A stretch of 64,000 nucleotides of DNA from Arthrobacter pascens (GTDB lineage Bacteria; Actinomycetota; Actinomycetes; Actinomycetales; Micrococcaceae): contig NZ_JAUSWY010000001.1 in NCBI RefSeq assembly GCF_030815585.1, forward strand, positions 3,782,001 through 3,846,000. The letters are read 5' to 3'. Below the pieces are notes generated by a model. That model worked only from the letters and a program-made list of their open reading frames with translations, had not been told where the DNA came from and did no database searches. A program made the translations under genes and the position numbers. Shown here one piece after another: positions 46,669 through 54,936 of this stretch (position 1 is its first letter; each line of letters opens with the position of its first letter).

Positions 46669-47268
46669 GTGTACGAAGGAGCGGTCCAGGAGCTGATTGA
46701 CGAGCTCGGACGCCTTCCCGGCGTGGGCCCAAAATCCGCGCAACGCCTGGCGTTCCACATCCTCGAGGCCGACCCGCAGGACATGAAACGCCTGGCGGAC
46801 GCAATCACCACAGTGAAGGAGAAGGTGAAGTTCTGCACCGTCTGCGGCAATGTCACCGAGCAGGAACTTTGCAACATCTGCCGGGACCCCAGGCGCGATC
46901 CTTCCATCATCTGCGTGGTGGAGGAGTCCAAAGACGTTCTCGCCGTGGAGCGCACGCGGTCATTCCGCGGCCGCTACCACGTGCTGGGCGGAGCCATTAA
47001 TCCCATCGCCGGTGTTGGCCCCGAGCAGTTGCGGATCCGTGAGCTCCTCACACGGCTCAACGACGGCGCCATCCAGGAGGTCATCATCGCCACCGACCCC
47101 AACCTCGAGGGCGAGGCTACAGCAACGTACCTGGCCCGCATGCTGAAGTCGATCGGCATCGTGGTTACCCGCCTCGCGTCCGGCCTGCCAGTCGGCGGGG
47201 ACCTGGAATACGCGGACGAAGTCACCCTGGGCCGGGCCTTCGAAGGCCGCCGCAACGCCCTGACCTGA
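46669..47268 (+). CDS. recR: Recombination mediator RecR
   Basis: 199 aa, GTG start behind AGAGGG. N-terminal helix-hairpin-helix [25 protein letters not shown]4 zinc finger [16 protein letters not shown], Toprim domain [15 protein letters not shown] ... [19 protein letters not shown], and the C-terminal [19 protein letters not shown]. It acts with RecO and RecF in loading RecA at gaps. It follows dnaX, the usual bacterial linkage. Confidence 0.97.
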   Translation: MYEGAVQELIDELGRLPGVGPKSAQRLAFHILEADPQDMKRLADAITTVKEKVKFCTVCGNVTEQELCNICRDPRRDPSIICVVEESKDVLAVERTRSFRGRYHVLGGAINPIAGVGPEQLRIRELLTRLNDGAIQEVIIATDPNLEGEATATYLARMLKSIGIVVTRLASGLPVGGDLEYADEVTLGRAFEGRRNALT

Positions 47269-47290
47269 CCTCGACCTCGACCTCGACCTG
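47262..47290 (+). repeat. GACCTC microsatellite after recR
   Basis: Four to five near-perfect hexamer copies (GACCTG, GACCTC) overlap the recR stop and fill the gap before the next gene's ribosome site. Confidence 0.8.
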
Positions 47291-47304
47291 AAGCAGGGAA
47301 CACC

Positions 47305-47865
47305 ATGAGCGCGGCAAACATTGCACCGATTTCCACCGATCGCCTCACGCTCCGCCTGCTTACAGGGTCCGATGCCGCTGCGCTTCACCGCTTCCGCGGG
47401 GACAAAGAGGCTACCCGTTTCCTTTCCCACCCGGCCCTGACGGTCGAGGAGAACGGTCGGCGGCTGGAGGAACGCCTTGCCCAGGCTGAGGCCTCCACCA
47501 GCGAATGGTTCAATTACGGATGGGCCATCATTCTGCAGGAATCAGGAGAAATCATCGGCGACGGGCGGACCTGGAACAGTTCGGCTTCTCCAATCTCCGG
47601 CGTGATGGCCCCGGGCAACCTCCCGGTCCACCAGGCTTCGCTGGGCTACGTTCTTCATCCCGATCATCACGGCTGTGGCTTTGGCCGCGAAGCCGCCGGG
47701 GCGCTGGTGGACTGGCTCTTCGGGGAGCGCGGCATCAGCACAGTCTTCGCGGGGGTCTATGAACCCAACCTCGCGTCCATGAACCTACTCAAGAGTCTGG
47801 GTTTCACGCAGGACCGCTACGTCCCCTCCGAACTGGACAATTCGGCAGGGGTCTTCCCTCGCTGA
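47305..47865 (+). CDS. GNAT-family N-acetyltransferase (RimJ/RimL-like)
   Basis: 186 aa. Begins ISTDRLTLRLLTGSDAAALHRF, the RimJ/RimL-type opening. The acetyl-CoA site is LGYVLHPDHHGCGFGREAAGALVDWLF, followed by YEPNLASMNLLKSLGFTQDR. The acceptor is unknown. It follows recR closely and may be co-transcribed. A GC-rich hairpin at 47909 ends the unit. Confidence 0.9.
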   Translation: MSAANIAPISTDRLTLRLLTGSDAAALHRFRGDKEATRFLSHPALTVEENGRRLEERLAQAEASTSEWFNYGWAIILQESGEIIGDGRTWNSSASPISGVMAPGNLPVHQASLGYVLHPDHHGCGFGREAAGALVDWLFGERGISTVFAGVYEPNLASMNLLKSLGFTQDRYVPSELDNSAGVFPR

Positions 47866-47908
47866 GGTTCAGGCTGGACAGCCCGCCAGCGTCATCCCTC
47901 TGACCTGA

Positions 47909-47945
47909 GCCGGGGCCGGGCCCCGACGGAGGGGCCCGGCCCGGC
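47909..47945. terminator. GC hairpin between convergent units
   Basis: GCCGGGGCCGGGCCCC pairs with GGGGCCCGGCCCGGC around GACGGA, with one bulged G. It lies between the GNAT gene and the convergent ABC permease; no T-tract. Confidence 0.6.
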
Positions 47946-48026
47946 GATCAAGGCCGGATGCGCCTGCTCCTGCAGTGGTGATCCACCAGGGCGGGCGTGT
48001 CCAGAGGAGCCTGCATCAAGGGGCCG

Positions 48027-49163
48027 CTAGGCGATCCGGGTGCCTCGCGGCAGCCTGTGAGCGGGGGTGCGGAGCGAACGCCAGCCAAGCCACATCAGCA
48101 GCCCGGCAAGCAGCAGCTGCAAGCCCAGACCCGACGGCCACAGCGGTGTGGCCTGCGACAGGTACCGCGGCTTGGTCTCCCCGTTGGCACAGGGATAGGT
48201 GCCGTCCGGCCCCGCCATGGCGTGGCGGGCTCCCTGACTGATGCTTTCGATGGCTCCCACCGAGGAGAAGCCGAGCGGGTCGGTGCGGACGGGATACGGA
48301 ATAGCATCGGCCACCACCACGAATGGGTTCATGGCCAACAGCCAGGCCACGCGTTCGGTGCGCATGGTGGGCTGCTCGCGGAGCGGCCCCGAGCAGGTGT
48401 ATTCCGGTTCATTCGGGCCCGGCTGCGTCAGCTCTGAATAGTTCCGGTACTGCGCCTGGTTTGCCATAACACTGCCCTGGGTGAGTCCAGTGCCCAGCCC
48501 GAAGGAAATCAGCGTGCCGAACACCAGCCCGGCCACCGCCAGGTACGTAACCACTATGGAAAATAGTGGACGCCCGGCCAGCGCGGAGATTCCGACGCCC
48601 ACGGCGCAGACAATGCCGACCTCCACTGCCAGCATCAGCAGCGCCACCAAAACATGGCCCAGCGTCATGCCGCCGAGTGCCACTCCGATGACCAGGAAAG
48701 GTGTGCTCGCAACCAGGAACGCCAGCGCCGCGAGCCACGCTGCGAAGAATTTGCCCCAGAGAATCTGGCCGGGTTGGAGCAGCGTCACCTGCAGGATTGC
48801 CAAGGTGCCGCCGGCGCGGTCACCGTTGACGGCGTTCGCAGACAGTGCGGGTGCCACCAACAAGGCGAACAGCAGGACAAAGGCCAAAACCACTTCGAAG
48901 ATTATGGACCCAGGGCCCGAGGCTTCCGGCGGCACGTAACCCGAATAGGCCCGCTGGGCGGCCTGGCTGGCGTTCCAGCTGGCCCAGGTGAGCCAGGTCA
49001 CCAGGCCTGTCAGGATGAACCAGATCGCCAGCATGATGTACCAGCCGCGTGACCGCAGCCGCTGTTTCAGTTCCAGGACCACCACGTCCCTGATCCCGGC
49101 AAGGTAGCCGGCGGCCGGACCTGCGCCACGGGAGTGCTGCTGGGTCTCGGTCAGCTGGCTCAT
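48027..49163 (-). CDS. ABC-2 type membrane subunit
   Basis: 378 aa. N-terminal cytoplasmic stretch, then a first helix (GWYIMLAIWFILTGLVTWLTW), a large external loop and five further helices, including FEVVLAFVLLFALLVAPALSANAVNGDRAGGTLAILQ, the ABC-2 signature region. A second extracytoplasmic loop of about 100 residues before the last helix contains Cys residues. It is coupled to the ATPase gene by a 4-base overlap. Probable exporter; substrate unknown. Confidence 0.85.
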   Translation of the reverse strand: MSQLTETQQHSRGAGPAAGYLAGIRDVVVLELKQRLRSRGWYIMLAIWFILTGLVTWLTWASWNASQAAQRAYSGYVPPEASGPGSIIFEVVLAFVLLFALLVAPALSANAVNGDRAGGTLAILQVTLLQPGQILWGKFFAAWLAALAFLVASTPFLVIGVALGGMTLGHVLVALLMLAVEVGIVCAVGVGISALAGRPLFSIVVTYLAVAGLVFGTLISFGLGTGLTQGSVMANQAQYRNYSELTQPGPNEPEYTCSGPLREQPTMRTERVAWLLAMNPFVVVADAIPYPVRTDPLGFSSVGAIESISQGARHAMAGPDGTYPCANGETKPRYLSQATPLWPSGLGLQLLLAGLLMWLGWRSLRTPAHRLPRGTRIA

Positions 49164-50131
49164 CTCCGCTCCCCCTCAAGGTTCATGTATGTCTCTTCCA
49201 GGGCACCCGAAGCCGGGGCGAAGGAGCTGACCCCGACGCCGGCCAACACCAGGTCCCGCAGGAGGCGGGCCGCGTCGTCGTCGTTAAGCAGCATCAGGCT
49301 GACGGCCGGCCGGCGGCCGTCCTCGATCCGGAAAGCCAGGCCCAGCTCGGAGAGCTTGGCGGCCAACACGGTGCCGTCCGAGGCCGAGATGGAGTAGCGC
49401 CTCCCGGAGGCTGCAGCCTCGTCCATGGTCTGCTGCCTGACGGTGCGGCCCCGGTTGACGAACACCGCGCCGTCGGCAATCTCGTCCAGTTCGCTAAGGA
49501 CGTGCGAGGAGACCACGATGGCTTTGCCCGCCTCCGCAAGCTCCCGCAGCATGATCCGCAACTCCACCCGGGACCCAGGGTCCAGTCCTGAGGCGGGCTC
49601 GTCAAGGAGCAAGACCGACGGATCATGGATCAGGGCGCGCGCGAGGCTGAGCCGCTGCTGCTGGCCGCGGGACAGCACGCGGGCTGGCTGGTCCGCCAGG
49701 TCACTGAGGCGCACCTGGTCAAGCATTGCCGAAACCCGCGGCGCGATTCCGGCAACCGGAAGCCGGTAAAAGCGTGCAATCTGCGTCAGTATCTCGCGTG
49801 CGGTCAGGGAGTCCCAGACGCCAAGAGTGTCCGGCATCCAACCGATCCTGCTGCGAACCTCCGCCCGGTGGTGCTGGGGATCGAGCCCGCCGACGCTGAT
49901 GGTGCCCGAATCCGGCGCCAGGAGCGACGCCAGCATCAGCAGCAGGGTGGTCTTGCCGGCCCCGTTGGGGCCGATCAGCGCGGTCACTTTGCCTGCTGGA
50001 GCGTGGAAGTCCATGAACTCGACGGCGTGTACCGGCCCGAAGCTCCTGCTGACCCCGCTGGCCGTAATGCCGCCTGGATTTTGGCTTTCCGGCTGGGCCG
50101 GACCGCCCGTTACGTCATGATTTACTGCCAT
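49160..50131 (-). CDS. ABC transporter ATP-binding protein
   Basis: 323 aa from ATG 50131 (an in-frame ATG at 50167 is possible; the frame to 50887 is not). Walker A GPNGAGKTTLLLML, Q-loop in GWMPDTLG, signature LSRGQQQRLSLARAL, Walker B VLLLDEPASGLDPGS and the His switch SSHVLSELD. The C-terminal extension is the CcmA/DrrA-like type. It powers the ABC-2 membrane subunit downstream. A 10-bp palindrome overlaps its likely promoter. Confidence 0.92.
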   Translation of the reverse strand: MAVNHDVTGGPAQPESQNPGGITASGVSRSFGPVHAVEFMDFHAPAGKVTALIGPNGAGKTTLLLMLASLLAPDSGTISVGGLDPQHHRAEVRSRIGWMPDTLGVWDSLTAREILTQIARFYRLPVAGIAPRVSAMLDQVRLSDLADQPARVLSRGQQQRLSLARALIHDPSVLLLDEPASGLDPGSRVELRIMLRELAEAGKAIVVSSHVLSELDEIADGAVFVNRGRTVRQQTMDEAAASGRRYSISASDGTVLAAKLSELGLAFRIEDGRRPAVSLMLLNDDDAARLLRDLVLAGVGVSSFAPASGALEETYMNLEGERR

Positions 50132-50172
50132 CTTCTGCGCACCTGTCCCCCAAGTCTTTGCATGCATACTGA

Positions 50173-50185
50173 CTATACGATCGTA
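50173..50185 (-). promoter_or_regulatory. Promoter with TACGATCGTA palindrome
   Basis: TACGATCGTA (50176-50185) is a perfect palindrome; on the minus strand it runs into TATAGT (50178-50173), a good -10 for the ABC exporter operon about 40 bases before its ATG. The repressor is not identified in the window. Confidence 0.45.
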
Positions 50186-50345
50186 CGCCTGCACTGCTGC
50201 GAGCGGAGTCCACCGCAGGGCTGAAATTCGGTCACAATTCAACGCCGGACGGACGGCGGCGATAAACTGGGCAGACAAGTCACGCCGTCGCGCCGTAAGG
50301 CTGCCTGGCGTCCACAACTCCGATTGATCCAGCGAAGGTACGCGC

Positions 50346-51704
50346 ATGAGTACGCCCACTACCGAAGTGCACACCGCAACGCGGCCGCAGGAGCAGCCCG
50401 TCGGCACTGCCGTGACCAAACAGCTTATTGTGCAGAAGTTTGGTGGCTCGTCCGTGGCGGACGCCGAGGGTATCAAACGGGTGGCCAAGCGCGTGGTGGA
50501 CGCCCAGCAGGCCGGCAACGAGGTTGTTGTGGTGGTCTCGGCCATGGGCGACACCACTGACGAACTGCTGGACCTGGCCGCCCAGGTGACGGACTCCGCG
50601 CCAGCCCGCGAGATGGACATGCTCCTATCCGCCGGCGAGCGCATCTCGATGGCCCTGCTGGCCATGGCCATCAACAAATTCGGCGCCTCGGCCCAATCCT
50701 TCACCGGATCCCAGGCCGGCATGATCACGGACGGCATCCATGGCAAGGCCCGGATCATCGACGTCGATCCACACCGCATCCGGACATCACTGGACAAGGG
50801 CCACATCGCGATTGTGGCTGGCTTCCAGGGCATGAGCCGCACCACCAATGAGATCACCACACTGGGCCGCGGCGGCTCGGACACCACCGCCGTTGCCCTG
50901 GCCGCGGCGCTGGACGCGGACGTCTGCGAGATCTATACCGATGTTGACGGCATCTACACCGCGGACCCCCGCGTGGTGCCTTCCGCCCAGAAGATCGACA
51001 CCATCTCCAGCGAGGAAATGCTTGAACTGGCCGCCTCGGGTGCCAAGATCCTTCACCTGCGCTGCGTTGAGTACGCGCGCAGGTTCGGCGTGCCGCTGCA
51101 CGTCCGGTCCTCATTCAGCCAGCATGAAGGCACGTGGGTCATCCCCAGCGCCGAAGACAAGATCACCACACAAGAGGGAGTTGCCTTGGAGCAGCCAATC
51201 ATCTCCGGCGTTGCACACGACCGTTCCGAAGCCAAGGTCACCGTAGTAGGCGTGCCGGACATTCCCGGCAAGGCCGCCGCGATCTTCCAGGTCATAGCCG
51301 ACGCACACTCGAACATCGACATGATCGTCCAGAACGTCTCCACCCACGGCACCGGCCGGACGGATATCTCCTTCACGCTGCCCATCGTTGAGGGTGCTGA
51401 CGCGCTGAAGGCGCTGAAGACGGCGCAGCCGGAAATCGGCTTCGAGAATATCGAGTACAACGAGCAGATCGGCAAGCTGTCCCTCATTGGCGCAGGCATG
51501 CGGTCCCACCCGGGTGTTTCCGCGCGCTTCTTCGCTGCCCTGTCTGCCGCAGGGATCAACATCAACATGATCTCCACCTCGGAGATCCGCATCTCCGTGG
51601 TTACCCACGCCGACCTGCTCGACGACGCCGTCCGCGCCATCCACAAGGCTTTCGGACTGGACAGCGAGAGCGAAGCCACGGTGTACGGCGGCAGCGGGCG
51701 CTAA
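50346..51704 (+). CDS. lysC: Aspartate kinase
   Basis: 452 aa. First step of Lys/Thr/Met synthesis from aspartate. The kinase domain opens [19 protein letters not shown], with [13 protein letters not shown] and [29 protein letters not shown]; two ACT domains follow ([52 protein letters not shown]), the sites of Lys plus Thr feedback. GAAGG precedes ATG 50346, giving about 22 residues ahead of the usual TKQLIVQ start. Unlike many actinobacteria there is no asd gene next to it. Confidence 0.96.
   Translation: MSTPTTEVHTATRPQEQPVGTAVTKQLIVQKFGGSSVADAEGIKRVAKRVVDAQQAGNEVVVVVSAMGDTTDELLDLAAQVTDSAPAREMDMLLSAGERISMALLAMAINKFGASAQSFTGSQAGMITDGIHGKARIIDVDPHRIRTSLDKGHIAIVAGFQGMSRTTNEITTLGRGGSDTTAVALAAALDADVCEIYTDVDGIYTADPRVVPSAQKIDTISSEEMLELAASGAKILHLRCVEYARRFGVPLHVRSSFSQHEGTWVIPSAEDKITTQEGVALEQPIISGVAHDRSEAKVTVVGVPDIPGKAAAIFQVIADAHSNIDMIVQNVSTHGTGRTDISFTLPIVEGADALKALKTAQPEIGFENIEYNEQIGKLSLIGAGMRSHPGVSARFFAALSAAGININMISTSEIRISVVTHADLLDDAVRAIHKAFGLDSESEATVYGGSGR
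51186..51704 (+). CDS. Internal aspartate kinase beta subunit start
   Basis: In-frame TTG at 51186 is preceded by AGAGGGAG with 6-7 bases spacing, inside lysC. Translation from it gives 172 residues beginning (M)[18 protein letters not shown], the two ACT domains only. C. glutamicum makes a 172-aa beta subunit from the equivalent position (starting MEEAVLTGV), forming an alpha2-beta2 feedback-regulated enzyme. The length and ribosome-site match make in-frame internal initiation likely here too. Confidence 0.7.
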   Translation: MEQPIISGVAHDRSEAKVTVVGVPDIPGKAAAIFQVIADAHSNIDMIVQNVSTHGTGRTDISFTLPIVEGADALKALKTAQPEIGFENIEYNEQIGKLSLIGAGMRSHPGVSARFFAALSAAGININMISTSEIRISVVTHADLLDDAVRAIHKAFGLDSESEATVYGGSGR

Positions 51705-51726
51705 AAATGCAGCCATAGGCATGACA

Positions 51727-51763
51727 AAAGCCGCCCCACACATTGTGCGGGGCGGCTTTCTTG
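51727..51763. terminator. Terminator between lysC and convergent small genes
   Basis: AAAGCCGCCCCACACA pairs with TGTGCGGGGCGGCTTT (one mismatch) around a single T, with T-rich sequence after it. Bidirectional by symmetry. Confidence 0.85.
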
Positions 51764-51784
51764 CCATAATCTCCGGTGCGTGCC

Positions 51785-51991
51785 TTACTTGAGGTCTTCG
51801 CGGCGGACTGCGTAGTGGTGGCCCTCGGAATCGGTCTCCACTTCGAAGCGGGCAAGATCCTCATCGGAGGCCTGCTCAAACTCATCGTGCTTGTGTACTA
51901 CCGGCACGTCCGTATCCAGGCGTGTTGCCGGGCCAAAGACAAAACGGAGCCGGTCAGTCGCCTTCATAAAGCGGGTGAGTGCATGTGCCAT
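51785..51991 (-). CDS. Small conserved protein, RFM/FGPA family copy 1
   Basis: 68 aa from ATG 51991 (GTG at 52000 is possible); GGGGGTGGAG lies just upstream. The N-terminus HALTRFMKATDRLRFVFGPATR closely parallels the next gene upstream, which has RFMRATGRLRAIFGPANR. An acidic middle (EFEQASDEDLARFEVETD) and an HYAVRREDL end follow. No membrane segment or known domain. Function unknown; the pair looks like a local duplication. Confidence 0.75.
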   Translation of the reverse strand: MAHALTRFMKATDRLRFVFGPATRLDTDVPVVHKHDEFEQASDEDLARFEVETDSEGHHYAVRREDLK

Positions 51992-52109
51992 AATCTCCAC
52001 CCCCTTCCCACGTCCGGGCTAAAGTGCACTGTCCCTATAGGGGGCCAGTGCCCTTATTTTACGCCTGGAGGGACAAAAAAGGCCCCCCGATGGACGCAGC
52101 AGCCGGCGT

Positions 52110-52352
52110 TCAGCGGAGGGACTGGTCGTCCGGATTCCTGGGCACCACATAGGTGCTGCCGTCCGGGCGGTGCAGGGTTTCCCACTGCTGACTCTCAGCT
52201 TCGCGCTGCGCAAGCAGTTTCCGGTTCTCCTCGGTCATGTCGTGCACCAGGGAACTGCGGTTGGCCGGGCCGAAAATGGCCCTGAGCCTGCCTGTTGCCC
52301 GCATGAACCGCTGAGAGGCGTTGCCCTTACCGGCCGGGTTGCCCTTGCCCAT
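52110..52352 (-). CDS. Small conserved protein, RFM/FGPA family copy 2
   Basis: 80 aa, ATG 52352 with AAGGAG 9 bases upstream. It opens MGKGNPAGKGNASQ and continues RFMRATGRLRAIFGPANR, the motif shared with the 51785 gene. Both C-terminal halves end in a short segment before a basic or acidic tail (HRPDGSTYVVPRNPDD here; HYAVRREDL there). Cytoplasmic, unknown function. It is divergent from an OhrR-like regulator whose operator lies 48 bases away. Confidence 0.75.
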   Translation of the reverse strand: MGKGNPAGKGNASQRFMRATGRLRAIFGPANRSSLVHDMTEENRKLLAQREAESQQWETLHRPDGSTYVVPRNPDDQSLR

Positions 52353-52399
52353 TGAATTGACTCCTTCGAGAGAACGAATTCCTGAGACAAGTGTACGCT

Positions 52400-52421
52400 A
52401 ATAATTAGTGCACTAACTATT
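52400..52421. promoter_or_regulatory. 22-bp OhrR/MarR operator palindrome
   Basis: A perfect TTAGTGCACTAA core (52405-52416) is flanked by AATA and TATT arms, giving 22 bp with one mismatched pair. It ends against the TGGAGG ribosome site of the regulator gene, so binding would block its own transcription and possibly the divergent small gene. Confidence 0.75.
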
Positions 52422-52432
52422 GGAGGCCCCTG

Positions 52433-52921
52433 ATGACGACCAGGTCCGAGGCGACGCCGGAGCAGGACAACGACCTGCTGCTGGAGCACCAGCTCTGCTT
52501 CGCCCTCACTGTTGCATCGCGCAGCGTGGTGGGCGCATACAAGCCCGTCCTGGAGAGGCTTGGACTGACCCATCCTCAGTATCTGGTGATGCTCTCCCTC
52601 TGGGAGTCCAGCCCCCGCACCGTGCGCAACATCAGTGAGGCCCTGGCCCAGGAGCCGGCGACCATCTCCCCACTGCTCCGGCGGCTTGAAGGCGCAGGTC
52701 TCATCACCCGGCACCGGATGGACGGAAACGAGCGCGCCCTTGCCGTGGACCTGACCGCCTCTGGCGTCGCGCTGCGGCAGCAGGCACTCGCCGTCCCGGG
52801 CACCATGATGGAGCGGCTGGGCCTCACCCGCGAACAGGTCGCCGAGCTCCATGCCTCCATGATGGCCCTTATCGCTTCCACCGCCGGAGACGCAGGCCGG
52901 AAACAGGAAGTGCAGCGGTAG
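52433..52921 (+). CDS. OhrR-like MarR family peroxide-sensing regulator
   Basis: 162 aa. The N-terminal block LLEHQLCFALTVASRSVVGAYKPVLERLGLTHPQYLVM matches OhrR: the single Cys at residue 22 sits in the LCFAL context of the reactive Cys, and the two Tyr in GAYKP and PQYLV are conserved. The winged helix follows (NISEALAQEPATISPLLRRLEGAGLITRHR). It is a one-cysteine type. No ohr gene is adjacent, so its target beyond itself and the divergent small gene is unknown. Confidence 0.87.
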   Translation: MTTRSEATPEQDNDLLLEHQLCFALTVASRSVVGAYKPVLERLGLTHPQYLVMLSLWESSPRTVRNISEALAQEPATISPLLRRLEGAGLITRHRMDGNERALAVDLTASGVALRQQALAVPGTMMERLGLTREQVAELHASMMALIASTAGDAGRKQEVQR

Positions 52922-52950
52922 AATGGCAGCAATCAAGGAGGCCAGGGCGC

Positions 52951-53514
52951 GTGCGTAAATTGCTGTTCCAGATGATGGCGCTGCTGGTGGCGGCGGCACT
53001 GATGTCGTCATGTACCGCAGGCCCGGACACCAACGGTCCTTCACCCAGCACCCCTGCTGCAAGCTCGCCCGGCACACCGAGTGCGTCCGACACTCCTGCC
53101 CCGGACACCGAAACGTCCGCCCCGGCCCCTGCGCCGTCATCACCCCCCGCACCGTCAGCTGGACCGGGAGCCGGCAACGCCGAGCTGGCCATCATGGTCA
53201 CGCCATCCGAAACTGAGACCACAGAGAACTACACGCTGGTCTGCCAGAACGGCGTCCCGGCAGCCGAAAGCAAGCACCCTACCGCGGAAGCGGCCTGCAC
53301 CGCCCTCAAGAACAACGCCGCGCTGTTGAGCCCGTCCACCAAGGGCACGGCCCAGGCCTGCACCGAACAATATGGCGGACCGCAAAAGGCCACCGTCACC
53401 GGAATCGTGGACGAAACTCCCGTGGATGCCACCTTCGCCCGCACGAACGGCTGCGAGATCAGCGCCTGGAACGCAGCCCAGGACATCCTTGGTGCCAGCG
53501 GTGGAGCAGCTTAG
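52951..53514 (+). CDS. Subtilisin-inhibitor-like (SSI) lipoprotein
   Basis: 187 aa, GTG start behind AAGGAGG. The lipoprotein signal ends MSSC (residues 18-21). A Pro/Ser/Thr linker of about 55 residues precedes an SSI-like domain with four Cys: LVCQNGVPAAESKHPTAEAAC and CTEQYGGPQKATVTG ... FARTNGCEI. In SSI the reactive bond follows the residue two after the equivalent Cys, which is Glu here rather than the usual Met/Lys, so the target may differ or inhibition may be lost. A related domain is encoded two genes downstream. Confidence 0.82.
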   Translation: MRKLLFQMMALLVAAALMSSCTAGPDTNGPSPSTPAASSPGTPSASDTPAPDTETSAPAPAPSSPPAPSAGPGAGNAELAIMVTPSETETTENYTLVCQNGVPAAESKHPTAEAACTALKNNAALLSPSTKGTAQACTEQYGGPQKATVTGIVDETPVDATFARTNGCEISAWNAAQDILGASGGAA

Positions 53515-54460
53515 CCTGCTGGCGGCCAGCGACTGGAAAGAGCGCGAAGCAGCGCATCAGCAACGCGTCCGCCGCTATTCCGATCCCTACCTTGCCCGCC
53601 GCTCGGCCGGCAGGAAGCACCCCGTTGAGGACTTCCTTTTCACGTACTACACCCAAAAGCCCGGCCAGCTGCTGCGCTGGCACCCGGGCGCCGGCGTCGT
53701 CCTGGCGGGTGCGTCCGCTGTTGCCCGCAGCGCTTGGAAGCACTACAGAATGCTCGACGACGGCGAACTCGCCGCCGTAGGACTGCCGGCCGGGAGCAGG
53801 GCGGTCACCTTTGACCGCCGCGCCTTCCTGGAGGACAGGCACCAGGCTGTCGCCTTCGCCGGGATCATTCTCCGCGGAACGGCAGCCCGGCCCGCCCAGT
53901 TCGGCTGCTTCGGACTGCACGAGTGGGCCATGGTCTACCGCCAGGACAAGTTCGACCGGCGCCACGAGTACCTGAGCCTGAGGCTGGGATCCGCCGGCAC
54001 GGACAAGGTGGTGGAGGACAACCGGATCCGGTGCTCGCACTTTGACGCCTTCCGCTTCTACACGCCGGACGCTGTGCCCCTCAATGAGCTGACGCCCAGC
54101 CGGGACAACCAGGGCGACATGGAACAACCGGGGTGCCTGCACGCGAACATGGACCTTTACAAGTGGGCGTACAAGCTGCTGCCTGCACTTCCCAGTGAGC
54201 TGGTCATGGACTGCTTCGAGCTCTCCTGGCGGATCCGGGCCATGGACATGCAGGCCTCCCCCTACGACCTGGCGGAGTGGGGATACCCGGCCATCCGGAT
54301 CGAAACCTCCGAGGGGAAAGCGGCCTACGTTGAACACCAGCGGGTCTTCGCAATCGAAGCAGCTGCGCTCCGCGGGCGTTTGGCACAGGCGCTGACGCCG
54401 CTCACACCCGCGGTGGCACCTCCGGGAGCGGGACTAAGGGCTTCGGGCGGGCCCGCATGA
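53492..54460 (+). CDS. 3-methyladenine DNA glycosylase-like protein
   Basis: 322 aa from GTG 53492 (AGGA 8 bases upstream; GTG 53501 is the alternative), overlapping the SSI gene end by 23 bases. Typical segments are RRSAGRKHPVEDFLFTYY, LLRWHPGAGVVLAG, GCFGLHEWAMVYRQ and ASPYDLAEWGYPAIRIET. Proteins of this kind are annotated as 3-methyladenine DNA glycosylase in actinobacteria, but I see no classical HhH-GPD or AlkA/Mpg motif, so the enzymatic label is weakly founded. Translationally coupled on both sides to SSI-like genes. Confidence 0.7.
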   Translation: MPAVEQLSLLAASDWKEREAAHQQRVRRYSDPYLARRSAGRKHPVEDFLFTYYTQKPGQLLRWHPGAGVVLAGASAVARSAWKHYRMLDDGELAAVGLPAGSRAVTFDRRAFLEDRHQAVAFAGIILRGTAARPAQFGCFGLHEWAMVYRQDKFDRRHEYLSLRLGSAGTDKVVEDNRIRCSHFDAFRFYTPDAVPLNELTPSRDNQGDMEQPGCLHANMDLYKWAYKLLPALPSELVMDCFELSWRIRAMDMQASPYDLAEWGYPAIRIETSEGKAAYVEHQRVFAIEAAALRGRLAQALTPLTPAVAPPGAGLRASGGPA

Positions 54461-54831
54461 CAGGGCGCAGCGACGAATTAGCCCAGGTTGACCTGACTAT
54501 CAGGCTGACGGAAGAGCCCGGTGGCGCCGAACACGTCTTCCGGTTGGTGGCCGTGGACGACAGGCCCGGAGTTGCCTCCAGCCTGCCGGATCCAGAGGCT
54601 GCGCTGGCAGCCCTTGAGCGGTCCGGCGAGGATATCTTCTTTCCAAAGCCTGGTCCGCCCAGGCTGTGCACCCAGCAGTACGGTGGCCCGCAGGTCGCCG
54701 TGGTGACCGGGGCTTTTCACGGCCGGAACGTCAATACGGCATTCCGGCGCACGGATGGCTGCGAGATCGCACGGTGGAATGCCATGGCAGCGCTGCTGGG
54801 AGGAACTCCTGGTTCCCGGGGCGACACTTAG
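54457..54831 (+). CDS. SSI-like domain protein without signal peptide
   Basis: 124 aa, ATGA overlap with the glycosylase-like gene. The C-terminal half (LCTQQYGGPQVAVVTG ... FRRTDGCEIARWNAM) is clearly homologous to the lipoprotein at 52951. It has no export signal and keeps only the second Cys pair. A cytoplasmic protein with an SSI-like fold would be unusual, since the disulfides should not form. It may instead be a binding partner of the middle gene product. Confidence 0.75.
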   Translation: MTGRSDELAQVDLTIRLTEEPGGAEHVFRLVAVDDRPGVASSLPDPEAALAALERSGEDIFFPKPGPPRLCTQQYGGPQVAVVTGAFHGRNVNTAFRRTDGCEIARWNAMAALLGGTPGSRGDT

Positions 54832-54879
54832 GGCTTCCGCTGCGCGGAGTCAGCAGGATCGGGACTCAGTAGGATTAAT

Positions 54880-54919
54880 CACAGCGCCACCGGCTCCTCC
54901 CGGATCCGGCGGCGCTGTG
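54880..54919. terminator. Hairpin between convergent SSI-like and subtilase genes
   Basis: CACAGCGCC (54880-54888) pairs with GGCGCTGTG (54911-54919), with CCGG/CCGG continuing the stem inside. No clear T-tract. Confidence 0.6.
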
Positions 54920-54936
54920 CTTACTCCTGGGTACGT

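Noticed and set aside
49160..50887. 575-codon version of the ABC ATPase
   Set aside because: The N-terminal 250 codons are antisense to lysC and contain no ABC features; the domain starts near 50131.
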